The notes beneath the pieces were generated by a model. That model saw nothing but the letters and a program-made list of their open reading frames with translations. It had not been told where the DNA came from and searched no databases. The position numbers and the translations under genes were made by a program. A stretch of DNA of 64,000 bases from Geothrix limicola (GTDB taxonomy: Bacteria; Acidobacteriota; Holophagae; Holophagales; Holophagaceae). The stretch's first letter is position 1, and each line of letters opens with the position of its first letter. This document shows positions 26,253 to 33,881 of this stretch, piece after piece. The stretch spans positions 1,116,001-1,180,000 of the forward strand of contig NZ_BSDE01000001.1 of NCBI RefSeq assembly GCF_030268085.1, given 5' to 3'.

Positions 26253-29041
26253 TAGCCCACCACCGACGCGCAGCGAACACACAGGGCTGCATCTTCGCCC
26301 TTGCCGTGGCCACCCTTGTGATTCCAGCAGCGGGGGCACTTCTCGCCCTGATGGGCGGAGACAGCAACCATGGGCGTGGCGGCGCTCGCCTCGACCTTGC
26401 GGGTCAGGGAGGAGACGACGAACAGATCATCGAGTGACTCGCCGAGGGCATCCAGCAGCTCCCAATCCTTCGGGCTGCCCAGGGTGATCTCCACCGCCGC
26501 ATCCAGGCTCGTGCCGATGGTCTTGGCCGCGCGGTGCGGCTCCATGGCGGCCTGCACCGCCTCGCGGACCTCCCAAAGCTTTTCCCATTTGGGCTCGACG
26601 GCCGCGCCGCTGAGCTCGGGGAAGCGCTGCTCGTGGACGCTGCCTTCGACACCCGGAATCTGCTCCCAGGCTTCGTCTGCGGTGAAGCTCATGACGGGCG
26701 CCAGCAGGGTGCAGAGACCCTTGGCCAGTTCCCAGCAGGCGTGGCGGCAGCTACGGCGGCGGGCCGAATCCAGCGCGTCGCAGTAGAGGCGGTCCTTGAT
26801 GATCTCGAAGTAGCGGCCCGAGAGCTCCAGCTGGCAGAAGCCGTGGAGGGCCTGGGTCGCGCGGTGGAATTCGAAGCGCGTATAGGCGTCTCGAGCTTCA
26901 ACGGTGGTGCGGGCGAAGGCATCGAGCACCCAGCGGTCCAGGGGCGCCAGGTCCGCGGCCGCGACGGCATCCTTCGCGGGATCGAAATCCGCCAGGGCGC
27001 CGAGCAGGAAGCGCAGGGTATTGCGGATCTTGCGGTAGGCGTCGGCGCTGCGGTCGAGGATCTCCTTGGAGATGCGGATGTCCTCGCTGTAGTCGCAGGA
27101 GGCGGCCCACCAGCGCAGGATGTCGGCGCCCAGCGTCTTCAGGATCTCTTCGGGCGTGATGACGTTGCCCAGGCTCTTGGACATCTTCTGTCCCTTGCCG
27201 TCCAGCACGAAGCCGTGGGTGACCACCTGCTTGTAGGGCTTGGTGCCCGTGGCGGCGAGGTTGAAGAGCAGCGAACTGTGGAACCAGCCGCGGTGCTGAT
27301 CCGAACCTTCCAGGTAGATGAACTGGCTGTAGTCGTTGCGGCTCAGTTCTGGATGGGACTCGCACACGACGGAGGCACTCACGCCGGAATCGATCCACAC
27401 GTCGAGGATGTCCGTTTCCTTCTGGAAGGCCGTGGAACCGCACTTGCAGCGGGCCCCTGCGGGCACCAGGCCCTCGACGGGCAGCTCGGCCCAGGCTTCG
27501 ATGCCACCCTTCTCGATGGCCGCGGCGGCCGCCTTGAAGATGGAATCGGCCACCAGGGGTTCGCCGCAGGCTTCGCAGCGCAGCACGGTGATGGGCGTGC
27601 CCCAGGCGCGCTGGCGGCTGATGCACCAGTCGGGACGGCCCGCGATCATGGCGTGGATGCGATTCTGGCCCTGGGCGGGGATCCATTGCGTCTGCTCGAC
27701 GCCTTCGATGCCCAGCTCGCGCAGGCTGCGGCCCTTGCCCGCCAGTTCCGAATCCATGGTGATGAACCACTGCTCGGTAGCGCGGAAGAGGATGGGCGTC
27801 TTGGTGCGCCAGCAGTGGGGATAGCTGTGGTTCAGGCTCTCCTCGTGGAGCAGCCGCCCTTCCCTTCGCAGACGATCCACCACGAGGGGATTGCAGTCGA
27901 AGATGTTCTTGCCCTCGAACTCGGGATCGTTGACAGCGGGCAGGAACTTGCCGTCGGGCCCCACGAGCTGGAGCAGACCCAGGTGGTGTGCGAGGTTGAA
28001 GTCGTCCACGCCATGATCGGGCGCCGTGTGCACGAGGCCCGTGCCCGTGTCGGCGGTCACGTGATCGCCCAGCAGCACAGGGCTTTCACGGTCGATCCAG
28101 GGATGGCGGGCCACCAGGGTCTGGAACTCCTTGCCCTTGCGGATCTCGACGGTGTGCAGCTCCGTGCCCAGCTTCTTGGCGAAGTCCTCGCGCAGGGTCA
28201 CGGCCACGACGTAATGCTTGTCGCCAGCACGGACCACCGCGTATTCCAGATCCGGGTGCATGGCCACGGCCTTGTTGCTGGGCAGGGTCCAGGGCGTGGT
28301 GGTCCAGATGGGCACGAAGAGCGGCGTGGGCAGTTCCAGACGCTTGGCCTCGGCATCGGTCACGGGGAAGGCCACCGTGATCGCCGGGCTGGTCTTGTCG
28401 GCGTACTCGACCTCGGCTTCGGCCAGGGCCGTGCGCGCGCCGTAGCTCCAGTGGACGACCTTCAGCTTGCGGGTGACGCTGCCGCTTTCAAAGAGCTTGG
28501 CCAGGTGGCGCACGGTCTCGGCCTCGTAGGCGGGATCCATGGTCACGTAGGGCTGTTCCCAGGCGCCCAGCACGCCGAGGCGCTGGAAGGCCGTGCGCTG
28601 CGTGTCGATCCACTTCTGCGCGTAGGCGCGGCAGCGCTGCAGGAAGTCGGCGCGGCTCATCTCCCGACGCTTGGGCCCGAGGTCCTTTTCGACCGCATGC
28701 TCGATGGGGAGGCCGTGGCAGTCCCAGCCGGGCACGTAGGGCGATTCGTAGCCCTCCATCCAGCGGGACTTCACGACGACGTCCTTGAGGATCTTGTTGA
28801 GCGCGTGGCCCATGTGGATGGCGCCGTTCGCATAGGGCGGGCCGTCGTGCAGCACCTCGCGGCCCTTGCCCTTGCCCGCGGCGTTGTCCGCCTGGCGCTT
28901 GGCTTCGATGCGGCGGTAGAGATGCTCGGCCTTCCAGCGTTCCAGCCGCTTGGGCTCGCGCTGCGGCAGGTCCGCCTTCATGGGGAAGTCGGTCTTCGGC
29001 AGGAAAACGGAGTACTTTTTAACCGGAGCTTGCTCGCTCAT
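26252..29041 (-). CDS. ileS: isoleucyl-tRNA synthetase
   Basis: Class I aminoacyl-tRNA synthetase of 929 residues that charges tRNA-Ile. It has the HIGH-type motif (HMGH in PYANGAIHMGH), the editing domain, KMSKS in QKMSKSLGNVI and a C-terminal zinc finger (CPRCWNH and LCVRC). I chose ATG 29041 because family N-termini start near here and GAGG lies upstream; an in-frame ATG at 29104 would add 21 unusual residues. A 7-bp GC hairpin sits 20 bases upstream. It overlaps lspA by one base. Confidence 0.97.
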   Translation of the reverse strand: MSEQAPVKKYSVFLPKTDFPMKADLPQREPKRLERWKAEHLYRRIEAKRQADNAAGKGKGREVLHDGPPYANGAIHMGHALNKILKDVVVKSRWMEGYESPYVPGWDCHGLPIEHAVEKDLGPKRREMSRADFLQRCRAYAQKWIDTQRTAFQRLGVLGAWEQPYVTMDPAYEAETVRHLAKLFESGSVTRKLKVVHWSYGARTALAEAEVEYADKTSPAITVAFPVTDAEAKRLELPTPLFVPIWTTTPWTLPSNKAVAMHPDLEYAVVRAGDKHYVVAVTLREDFAKKLGTELHTVEIRKGKEFQTLVARHPWIDRESPVLLGDHVTADTGTGLVHTAPDHGVDDFNLAHHLGLLQLVGPDGKFLPAVNDPEFEGKNIFDCNPLVVDRLRREGRLLHEESLNHSYPHCWRTKTPILFRATEQWFITMDSELAGKGRSLRELGIEGVEQTQWIPAQGQNRIHAMIAGRPDWCISRQRAWGTPITVLRCEACGEPLVADSIFKAAAAAIEKGGIEAWAELPVEGLVPAGARCKCGSTAFQKETDILDVWIDSGVSASVVCESHPELSRNDYSQFIYLEGSDQHRGWFHSSLLFNLAATGTKPYKQVVTHGFVLDGKGQKMSKSLGNVITPEEILKTLGADILRWWAASCDYSEDIRISKEILDRSADAYRKIRNTLRFLLGALADFDPAKDAVAAADLAPLDRWVLDAFARTTVEARDAYTRFEFHRATQALHGFCQLELSGRYFEIIKDRLYCDALDSARRRSCRHACWELAKGLCTLLAPVMSFTADEAWEQIPGVEGSVHEQRFPELSGAAVEPKWEKLWEVREAVQAAMEPHRAAKTIGTSLDAAVEITLGSPKDWELLDALGESLDDLFVVSSLTRKVEASAATPMVAVSAHQGEKCPRCWNHKGGHGKGEDAALCVRCASVVG

Positions 29042-29060
29042 CGGCGCCCTCGTGCGTCGG

Positions 29061-29080
29061 GGGGCGCACCCAAGCGCCCC
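29061..29080 (-). promoter_or_regulatory. GC-rich leader hairpin of ileS
   Basis: GGGGCGC (29061-29067) and GCGCCCC (29074-29080) form a perfect 7-bp stem with a 6-base loop, 20 bases before the ileS ATG. It could affect translation of ileS. No T-box features are visible. Confidence 0.35.
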
Positions 29081-29123
29081 GGGGTTGATCCTCCAGTTCA
29101 GCATGGGAAGGCGTGTTCTCACA

Positions 29124-29151
29124 AGAGAAAGGGCCCGGAAACCCGGGCCCC
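29124..29151 (-). terminator. terminator downstream of mscL
   Basis: Read on the minus strand, GGGCCCGG-gttt-CCGGGCCC forms an 8-bp stem followed by TTTCTCTTG. It lies 18 bases after the mscL stop and separates mscL from ileS. Confidence 0.7.
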
Positions 29152-29169
29152 TCGTCAGATGGAGAACTC

Positions 29170-29559
29170 TCAGAGCTGGCTGGTGCAGTGCTTGCAGCGG
29201 GTCGCCTTGAGGGGCACCTGCTCCAGGCAGGCTGGGCATTCTTTCGTGGTGGGCTCGGCCGGAGGCGCCTCCTTCTTGATGAAGCGGCCCAGGAACTTGA
29301 TCAGCACGAGGAAAATGACCAGCGCAATGATCAGGAAGTTCAGGGTGGCCCCGAGCACGGCGCCAATCCGGAACTTGCCGAGCACCCACTCCTCCCACTT
29401 GATGTTGGCGGGCAGGACGTAGGTCACCATCGGCATGACGACGCCATCGACGAAGGCGGTGACGATCTTGCCGAAGGCGCCGCCGACGACCACGGCCACC
29501 GCCAGGTCGACCACGTTGCCCTTCATGATGAAGGCCTTGAACTCGTCTTTCAGGGACAT
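29170..29559 (-). CDS. mscL: large-conductance mechanosensitive channel with C-terminal zinc ribbon
   Basis: Inner-membrane channel that opens under high membrane tension to release solutes during osmotic downshock. The 129-residue protein has the MscL N-terminus ([20 protein letters not shown]), the pore helix [17 protein letters not shown] and the second helix [20 protein letters not shown]. The C-terminus carries two CxxC pairs ([18 protein letters not shown]), a zinc-ribbon-like tail in place of the usual short helix. Start ATG 29559 has GGAGGAAG upstream. Followed by a terminator, so it is probably monocistronic. Confidence 0.95.
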   Translation of the reverse strand: MSLKDEFKAFIMKGNVVDLAVAVVVGGAFGKIVTAFVDGVVMPMVTYVLPANIKWEEWVLGKFRIGAVLGATLNFLIIALVIFLVLIKFLGRFIKKEAPPAEPTTKECPACLEQVPLKATRCKHCTSQL

Positions 29560-29570
29560 GGCTTCCTCCG

Positions 29571-29673
29571 GATCAGACGTGGTGGCCGGACTTGGTCCGG
29601 ACACCACGTGGGGGTGCATGAGGGGGACGCAGAGGAGGCGAAGCGTCCGGGCGGTCCCCCTCGTTCATGTCAG
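29571..29673 (+). repeat. two-hairpin intergenic element, copy B
   Basis: A 103-bp element with the same ends as copy A (GATCAGACGTGGTGGCCGG at 29571, CTCGTTCATGTCAG at the end), in the opposite genomic orientation. Its first hairpin is ACGTGGTG (29577-29584) with CACCACGT (29602-29609) and inner CCGGAC/GTCCGG. The second uses GAGGGGGAC and GTCCCCCTC. It lies between ompA and mscL. It is 13 bp longer than copy A, the extra bases being mainly in the middle. Confidence 0.8.
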
Positions 29674-29705
29674 GCGGGCGGGGACCCGCGAAGGCCCCCG
29701 CCCGC
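29674..29705 (-). terminator. GC-rich hairpin after the OmpA-family gene
   Basis: GCGGGCGGGG (29674-29683) and CCCCGCCCGC (29696-29705) form a perfect 10-bp stem, seven bases after the stop codon on the minus strand. No T-run follows; the adjoining repeat element may contribute. Confidence 0.5.
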
Positions 29706-29711
29706 GGGATG

Positions 29712-30815
29712 TTACTTGTTCGGAGTGGATTCGACGGTCTCCGTCGTGATCTTGCGGACTTCGGCCTTGCCTTCCTTCACCTTCACGTCGATCTCGACGC
29801 GGCGGTTCTTGGCCTGGCCTTCCTTGGTCTTGTTATCGGCGAGGGGCTTGTCGGGACCGACACCCACGGTGGTGACCTTGGCGGCGGGAATGCCGGCGTC
29901 CACCAGCACCTTGGCGACCGCATCGGCGCGCTTCTTGGAGAGCGCCTTGTTCACGGCCTTGCTGCCAGTGGAAGACGTGTGGCCGCTGACTTCCAGGGTG
30001 TACTCGCCGGGGTAGGCCTTCAGGCTGTCTGCCACCTTCTGGATGGCTGCGGTGGCATCGGCGCCCAGATCGGCCTTGCCGTTGGCGAAGTGCAGCACGG
30101 CCTCGTCCAGCACGATCTTGGCGGGCGGCGGCGGCACGGGCTTGGCGACTTCCTTCACCGGCTCGGGAGCCGGCGGCGGCGGGGGAGGCGGCGGCGCCAC
30201 GGGCGCGGGGGCCGGCTCAGGCGCAGGCGCGGGTGCGGGTGCCGGCTCGGGGGCCGGCGCAGGCGCAGGAGCGGCCTTCTTGCCGCCGCCCCAGGTGTAG
30301 CCCAGGCCGAGGGTCGCCAGGTATTCGGTGCGGGCCTGGGGCAGTTCCACGCGAACCGCCTTGACGCCGAAATCCATCAGGAAGCTTTCGGCGGGCTTGC
30401 CCATGATGCCGAGACCGGCGTGGTAGTTGAGGCGGGTCGTGCTTTCGGACTTGCCCGAATAGGGAGAGCCCACGTTGGTGCCGCCCAGACCAGCAGCGGC
30501 GTAGGGGTACCAGTTCTCTGCGCCGGGGCGGAAGTTGAAGAGGGCCGACGCCAGCAGGTGGGTTTCGTTCCCCGAGGCGATGTTGAAGGGATTCTTGTCC
30601 AGCTCGAGGTCGCTGCGCAGGGCGCGCAGGTCGAGGCCCCAGCGGTCGGTGTACCAGTGGCCGACGCCAAGACCGTAGTGCATCTGATCCTTCAGGTTGG
30701 TCTTGGACTCGAAGATGGTCTGGCCCACCTGGGCGGTGACCCAGGCCGTCCCCTGCTGGGCGGACAGCGTCAGAGCCGTTCCTGCGAGCAGGAACATCAG
30801 GGTTCTTTTCTTCAT
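29712..30815 (-). CDS. OmpA-family outer-membrane porin
   Basis: A 367-residue protein with a signal peptide (MKKRTLMFLLAGTALTLSAQ), an eight-strand-like beta-barrel (about 21-178), a 50-residue Pro/Ala linker (about 181-232) and a C-terminal OmpA domain (about 236-355: ANGKADLGADATAAIQKV, VSGHTSSTGSK, ALSKKRADAVAKVL, KNRRVEIDVK) that should bind peptidoglycan. GGAGG precedes the ATG, and the AT-rich leader (30870-30950) probably carries a strong promoter. It likely anchors the outer membrane and is highly expressed. Confidence 0.93.
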   Translation of the reverse strand: MKKRTLMFLLAGTALTLSAQQGTAWVTAQVGQTIFESKTNLKDQMHYGLGVGHWYTDRWGLDLRALRSDLELDKNPFNIASGNETHLLASALFNFRPGAENWYPYAAAGLGGTNVGSPYSGKSESTTRLNYHAGLGIMGKPAESFLMDFGVKAVRVELPQARTEYLATLGLGYTWGGGKKAAPAPAPAPEPAPAPAPAPEPAPAPVAPPPPPPPPAPEPVKEVAKPVPPPPAKIVLDEAVLHFANGKADLGADATAAIQKVADSLKAYPGEYTLEVSGHTSSTGSKAVNKALSKKRADAVAKVLVDAGIPAAKVTTVGVGPDKPLADNKTKEGQAKNRRVEIDVKVKEGKAEVRKITTETVESTPNK

Positions 30816-31040
30816 GAAGACCTCCGTGTCGAGGTGGAACCTCTGCTCCACGCTATCCAGAAGGGGCCGACATGATCAATTGGAAACACGGATTTTAAAA
30901 ATCACTGACCCGTATAATTCCGTTGAACCACCTTGCAATTACCGGTGTTTTTTCGACCGTCGAGACAGTCAATTCAGACAGGGGCCCGGGGATTTCAACC
31001 ACCCTGAATCCGGGACGTATCCAGTCAGAGCCCCCTCCCG
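30816..31040 (-). promoter_or_regulatory. AT-rich region upstream of the OmpA-family gene
   Basis: About 225 bases without a gene. The part at 30880-30955 is markedly AT-rich and holds TTGCAA and, 16 bases on (minus strand), TATACG, a plausible promoter for the porin. The remainder, next to the biotinyl-domain remnant, holds nothing I can recognise. Confidence 0.35.
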
Positions 31041-31157
31041 TCAAGCCTCGGGCGCCACCACCGTGATCAGCGCCGCCCCGGTCTCTACGGTGGCGCCCTC
31101 CTGGACATGCACGATCCCGACGGTTCCGGTGGTGTTGGTCTTGAGCTCGTTCTGCAT
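31041..31157 (-). pseudogene. duplicated 3' end of a biotinyl carrier gene
   Basis: This 117-bp stretch is about 90% identical to the last 117 bp of the adjacent carrier gene (31198-31314), including the stop. It encodes only the second half of a biotinyl domain (MQNELKTNTTG...TVVAPEA), starting just after the biotinylated Lys, so it cannot be biotinylated. It follows the intact gene in the same orientation, separated by a 40-bp stretch with a hairpin. Confidence 0.85.
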
Positions 31158-31161
31158 CCTC

Positions 31162-31190
31162 TCGGTATCGCCTGGGGCGATACGCGAGAC
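31162..31190. repeat. hairpin between the carrier gene and its duplicated tail
   Basis: A perfect 8-bp stem GTATCGCC-tgg-GGCGATAC, with outer TCTCG and CGAGA able to extend it. It occupies the junction between the stop of the carrier gene and the remnant. Confidence 0.6.
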
Positions 31191-31197
31191 CTCTCTT

Positions 31198-31722
31198 TCA
31201 GACCTCGGGCGCCACCACCGTGATCAGCGCCGCTCCCGTCTCCACGGTGGCGCCCTCCTGGACGTGCACGGTCGCCACGGTTCCAGTCGTGTTGGTCTTG
31301 AGCTCATTCTGCATCTTCATCGCCTCCATGACGAGGAGGGTCTGGCCTTCCTGCACGGCATCGCCGGCCTTCACGAGCAGCTTCACGATCTTGCCGGGCA
31401 TGGGCGAGGCGAGGATACCGCCCCCCGCTCCAGCGCCACCGGATGCTGAAAGCAGGGCGCGGCGTGGATCCACCAGGGCGAACTCGTAGGCGCCGTCATA
31501 GAGCATGGCCCGGTAGGCGTGGGTTTCGGGATCTGGCGACTTGGCGGCGTCCAGGCGGACCTCCACCGAGCGGCCATCCAGCAGGATGGAATAGCAGCCG
31601 GGTTCGAGTTCGAGGATGTCGACGGGCTGGCTCTGTCCCTCCCAGATCAGCGTGGTCACGCCGTCCTGATGGAGCAGTTCCACATCATGGGATTCCTTGC
31701 CGAGCAGAAGGGTGCGTTTCAT
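31198..31722 (-). CDS. biotinyl carrier protein of an acyl-CoA carboxylase
   Basis: A 174-residue carrier with an N-terminal region of unknown fold, an Ala/Gly hinge (about 93-103) and a C-terminal biotinyl domain (about 104-172). The biotinylated Lys is K136 in EAMKM. It transfers carboxyl from the biotin carboxylase subunit encoded just upstream to a carboxyltransferase not present in the window. The ATG lies 15 bases after the biotin carboxylase stop. Its last 117 bp are duplicated downstream. Substrate could be acetyl-, propionyl- or methylcrotonyl-CoA. Confidence 0.92.
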   Translation of the reverse strand: MKRTLLLGKESHDVELLHQDGVTTLIWEGQSQPVDILELEPGCYSILLDGRSVEVRLDAAKSPDPETHAYRAMLYDGAYEFALVDPRRALLSASGGAGAGGGILASPMPGKIVKLLVKAGDAVQEGQTLLVMEAMKMQNELKTNTTGTVATVHVQEGATVETGAALITVVAPEV

Positions 31723-31737
31723 CTATGAATTCCTCGG

Positions 31738-33231
31738 CTAAAGACGGTTGAACCGGCCCCAATGCTTCCAGGCATCGGGCTTTCCATCGACGGCGGCGGC
31801 GGGCTGGGTGGCGCGGCGTTGCTCGTTTTCCAGTTCGTGCAGCAGGGCCGCGGCCACGGCGAACTTCAGATCGGGCCCCTGCTCCTTCCGCTTCCAGAAG
31901 GGCTTGTCCAGCATGCCCGTGTGGAGAGCCCCTTCCCGGAAGGGTCCGTGTTCCATCAGGGCCTCGTGGAAGGCGATGTTGTGCCGGATGCCGCCGATGC
32001 GGTACTCGCCCAGGGCCGCGCGCATGCGTTCGATGGCCTCCAGGCGCGTGGGCCCCCAGGTGCTCAGCTTGCTGATCATCGGATCGTAGAACATGGGCAC
32101 GTCGGCGCCTTCGTAGACGCCGCTGTCGTCTCGGACATTGCGCCCGCTGGGCGTGCGGAGGAAGGTGATCTTCCCGGGGCTCGGCATGAAGTTCTTGTCC
32201 GGATCCTCGGCGTAGACGCGGCATTCCATGGCCCAGCCGTTGAGGGGGATCTCCTCCTGGGTCATGGGCAGTTTCTCGCCACGGGCGACGAGGATCTGCC
32301 ACTTCACGAGGTCGAGCCCCGTGATCCATTCGGTGACGGGATGCTCCACCTGAAGGCGTGTGTTCATCTCCAGGAAGTAGAAGTTGCGGTCCGCATCCGC
32401 CAGGAATTCCACGGTGCCGGCGCCGACGTAGTTCACCGCCCGGGCCACCTTCAGCGCCGCCTCGCCCATGGCCTTGCGCATCTCCGGCGTCACATGGGGG
32501 CTCGGAGCCTCCTCGATGACCTTCTGGTGGCGCCGCTGCACGGAGCATTCCCGCTCATGCAGGTAGACGTGGTTGCCATGCGTATCCGAAAAGATCTGGA
32601 TCTCGATGTGACGCGGCTGGACGATGGCCTTTTCCACGTACACGCTGTCGTCGCCGAAAGATGACAGTGCCTCGCCGCGCGCCCGCGCGAGCGAGGAGGT
32701 GAACTCCTCGGGCTTGTGCACCAGGCGCATGCCCTTGCCGCCTCCGCCCATGGCGGCCTTGAGCATCACCGGGAAACCGATCTTGAGGGAGGCTTCCAGC
32801 AGCGCCTCGTCGGCCATGGTCTCCTGGATGCCCGGCACCACGGGGCAGCCCGCGGCGATGGCGACCTCGCGGGCGGCGGTCTTCGACCCCATGCTCACGA
32901 TGCACTCGGGGCGCGGCCCGATGAAGGTGATGCCCGCAGCCTGGAAGGCGCGCGCGGCCTCGGCGTTCTCCGAGAGGAATCCATAGCCCGGATGCACCGC
33001 GTCGGCGCCGCTGCGCTTGCAGACGTCGAGGATCTTCTCCAGCACCAGGTAGCTTTCCCGGGCCGCGGCGGGGCCGATGCAGTAGGCCTCGTCGGCCATG
33101 CGCACGTGCAGGGCGCCGCGATCGGCTTCGGAATAGACAGCCACGGTGGGAATGCCCATCTCGCGGCAGGTGCGGATCACGCGGATCGCAATTTCCCCGC
33201 GGTTTGCAATCAGGATCTTGGTCACGGGCAT
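31738..33231 (-). CDS. biotin carboxylase subunit of an acyl-CoA carboxylase
   Basis: ATP-grasp enzyme of 497 residues that carboxylates biotin using bicarbonate and ATP. It shows the opening KILIANRGEIAIRVIRTCRE, GYGFLSENAEAARAF, the ATP-grasp loop KAAMGGGGKGMRLV and the catalytic EMNTRLQVEHPVTE. The tail past about 450 is longer than in AccC and resembles propionyl/methylcrotonyl-CoA carboxylase alpha chains, with the carrier encoded separately. Start ATG 33231 follows GAGGA. A copy of its first codons with its own ribosome binding site lies upstream at 33376. Confidence 0.95.
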   Translation of the reverse strand: MPVTKILIANRGEIAIRVIRTCREMGIPTVAVYSEADRGALHVRMADEAYCIGPAAARESYLVLEKILDVCKRSGADAVHPGYGFLSENAEAARAFQAAGITFIGPRPECIVSMGSKTAAREVAIAAGCPVVPGIQETMADEALLEASLKIGFPVMLKAAMGGGGKGMRLVHKPEEFTSSLARARGEALSSFGDDSVYVEKAIVQPRHIEIQIFSDTHGNHVYLHERECSVQRRHQKVIEEAPSPHVTPEMRKAMGEAALKVARAVNYVGAGTVEFLADADRNFYFLEMNTRLQVEHPVTEWITGLDLVKWQILVARGEKLPMTQEEIPLNGWAMECRVYAEDPDKNFMPSPGKITFLRTPSGRNVRDDSGVYEGADVPMFYDPMISKLSTWGPTRLEAIERMRAALGEYRIGGIRHNIAFHEALMEHGPFREGALHTGMLDKPFWKRKEQGPDLKFAVAAALLHELENEQRRATQPAAAVDGKPDAWKHWGRFNRL

Positions 33232-33235
33232 GGGC

Positions 33236-33376
33236 TCATCCTCGCTTGCTGGTCGTGCATCGCTGGCCTGCGCGGGGACCTGACCCCGATCGCTTCGCTC
33301 CTGCTCCCTCGCCCTGCTCGATCGCAGAGGGGTCATCGTCCCCGCAATTCGCCATCAGGATCTTGGTCACGGACAT
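33236..33376 (-). pseudogene. short frame carrying a duplicated start of the biotin carboxylase gene
   Basis: A 46-codon frame that begins MSVTKILMANCG, nearly the same as MPVTKILIANRG of the intact gene, and has its own Shine-Dalgarno (AAGGA, AGCCCC, ATG). About 37 bases match with five differences. After GCGGGGA the similarity ends and the frame runs through a palindromic element, stopping four bases before the intact ATG. It is either a remnant of an earlier gene copy or a translated leader. Confidence 0.7.
33272..33345. repeat. palindromic element at the carboxylase 5' junction
   Basis: Arms GCGGGGACCTGACCCC (33272-33287) and GGGGTCATCGTCCCCGC (33329-33345) pair over GCGGGGA/TCCCCGC and ACCCC/GGGGT, enclosing an inner CGATCG pair. 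The word GGGGTCAGGTCCCC is reminiscent of REP/REPIN palindromes. That link is from general knowledge, not shown here. Confidence 0.65.
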
Positions 33377-33427
33377 GGGGCTTCCTTCGCAGGGCTGGAA
33401 TCTCGGAATCGGGCATGATGGAGGACG

Positions 33428-33871
33428 ATGCGTTCCTTCAGCCTAGCAAACCCACTGCTTGCCATCATCCTTGGCCTCCTCACAATCGGTTGCGGACGGA
33501 AGGGCGATCCCATTCCTCGCCCCCGCGCGGCGGCCCAACCCGTGGAGGCGCGCCTGGAAGGCCTCCGCTCGATCCGCCTGGTCCTGCCCCGCCTGGATAC
33601 GAAGGATGAGGCCCTGGTGGGCGTGGAGATCGTGCGGGTGCTCTACCTTCCCCTGGGCCTCGTCAAGCCCACGCCGGAAGAGGTCTTCAGCCACGGTGAG
33701 GTCGTGCTGGAGCGCCGGCGCCCGGACCTGCCCGGCCCCGGTGGAACGCTCCTGCTGGATCTGAAATCGCTCCAGCGCCCCCAGGGCTGGATCGTGATCG
33801 TGGCCGTGCGCCTGGGCAACGTGCCGGGGCGCCCCAGCGAGGTGCTCCCCTGGATGGCCCCGGCGCTGTAG
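33428..33871 (+). CDS. small lipoprotein
   Basis: A 147-residue protein with a lipobox (LGLLTIGC, lipidated C22) followed by GRKGDPIPRPRA, the pattern of small outer-membrane lipoproteins of the YifL/LptM kind. The rest is a beta-rich domain without a motif I recognise. It is divergent from the carboxylase operon and convergent with coaBC. The ATG follows GGAGG at close spacing. Confidence 0.65.
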   Translation: MRSFSLANPLLAIILGLLTIGCGRKGDPIPRPRAAAQPVEARLEGLRSIRLVLPRLDTKDEALVGVEIVRVLYLPLGLVKPTPEEVFSHGEVVLERRRPDLPGPGGTLLLDLKSLQRPQGWIVIVAVRLGNVPGRPSEVLPWMAPAL

Positions 33872-33881
33872 CCCACCGGAT

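Noticed and set aside
26534-29422. Open plus-strand frame of over 900 codons opposite ileS
   Set aside because: Antisense of a certain aminoacyl-tRNA synthetase gene. No ribosome binding site or recognisable domain.
30880-30960. TATAAT on the plus strand as a promoter reading toward the carboxylase genes
   Set aside because: No matching -35, and no plus-strand gene follows for 2.5 kb. The AT-rich tract is better explained as the porin promoter on the minus strand.
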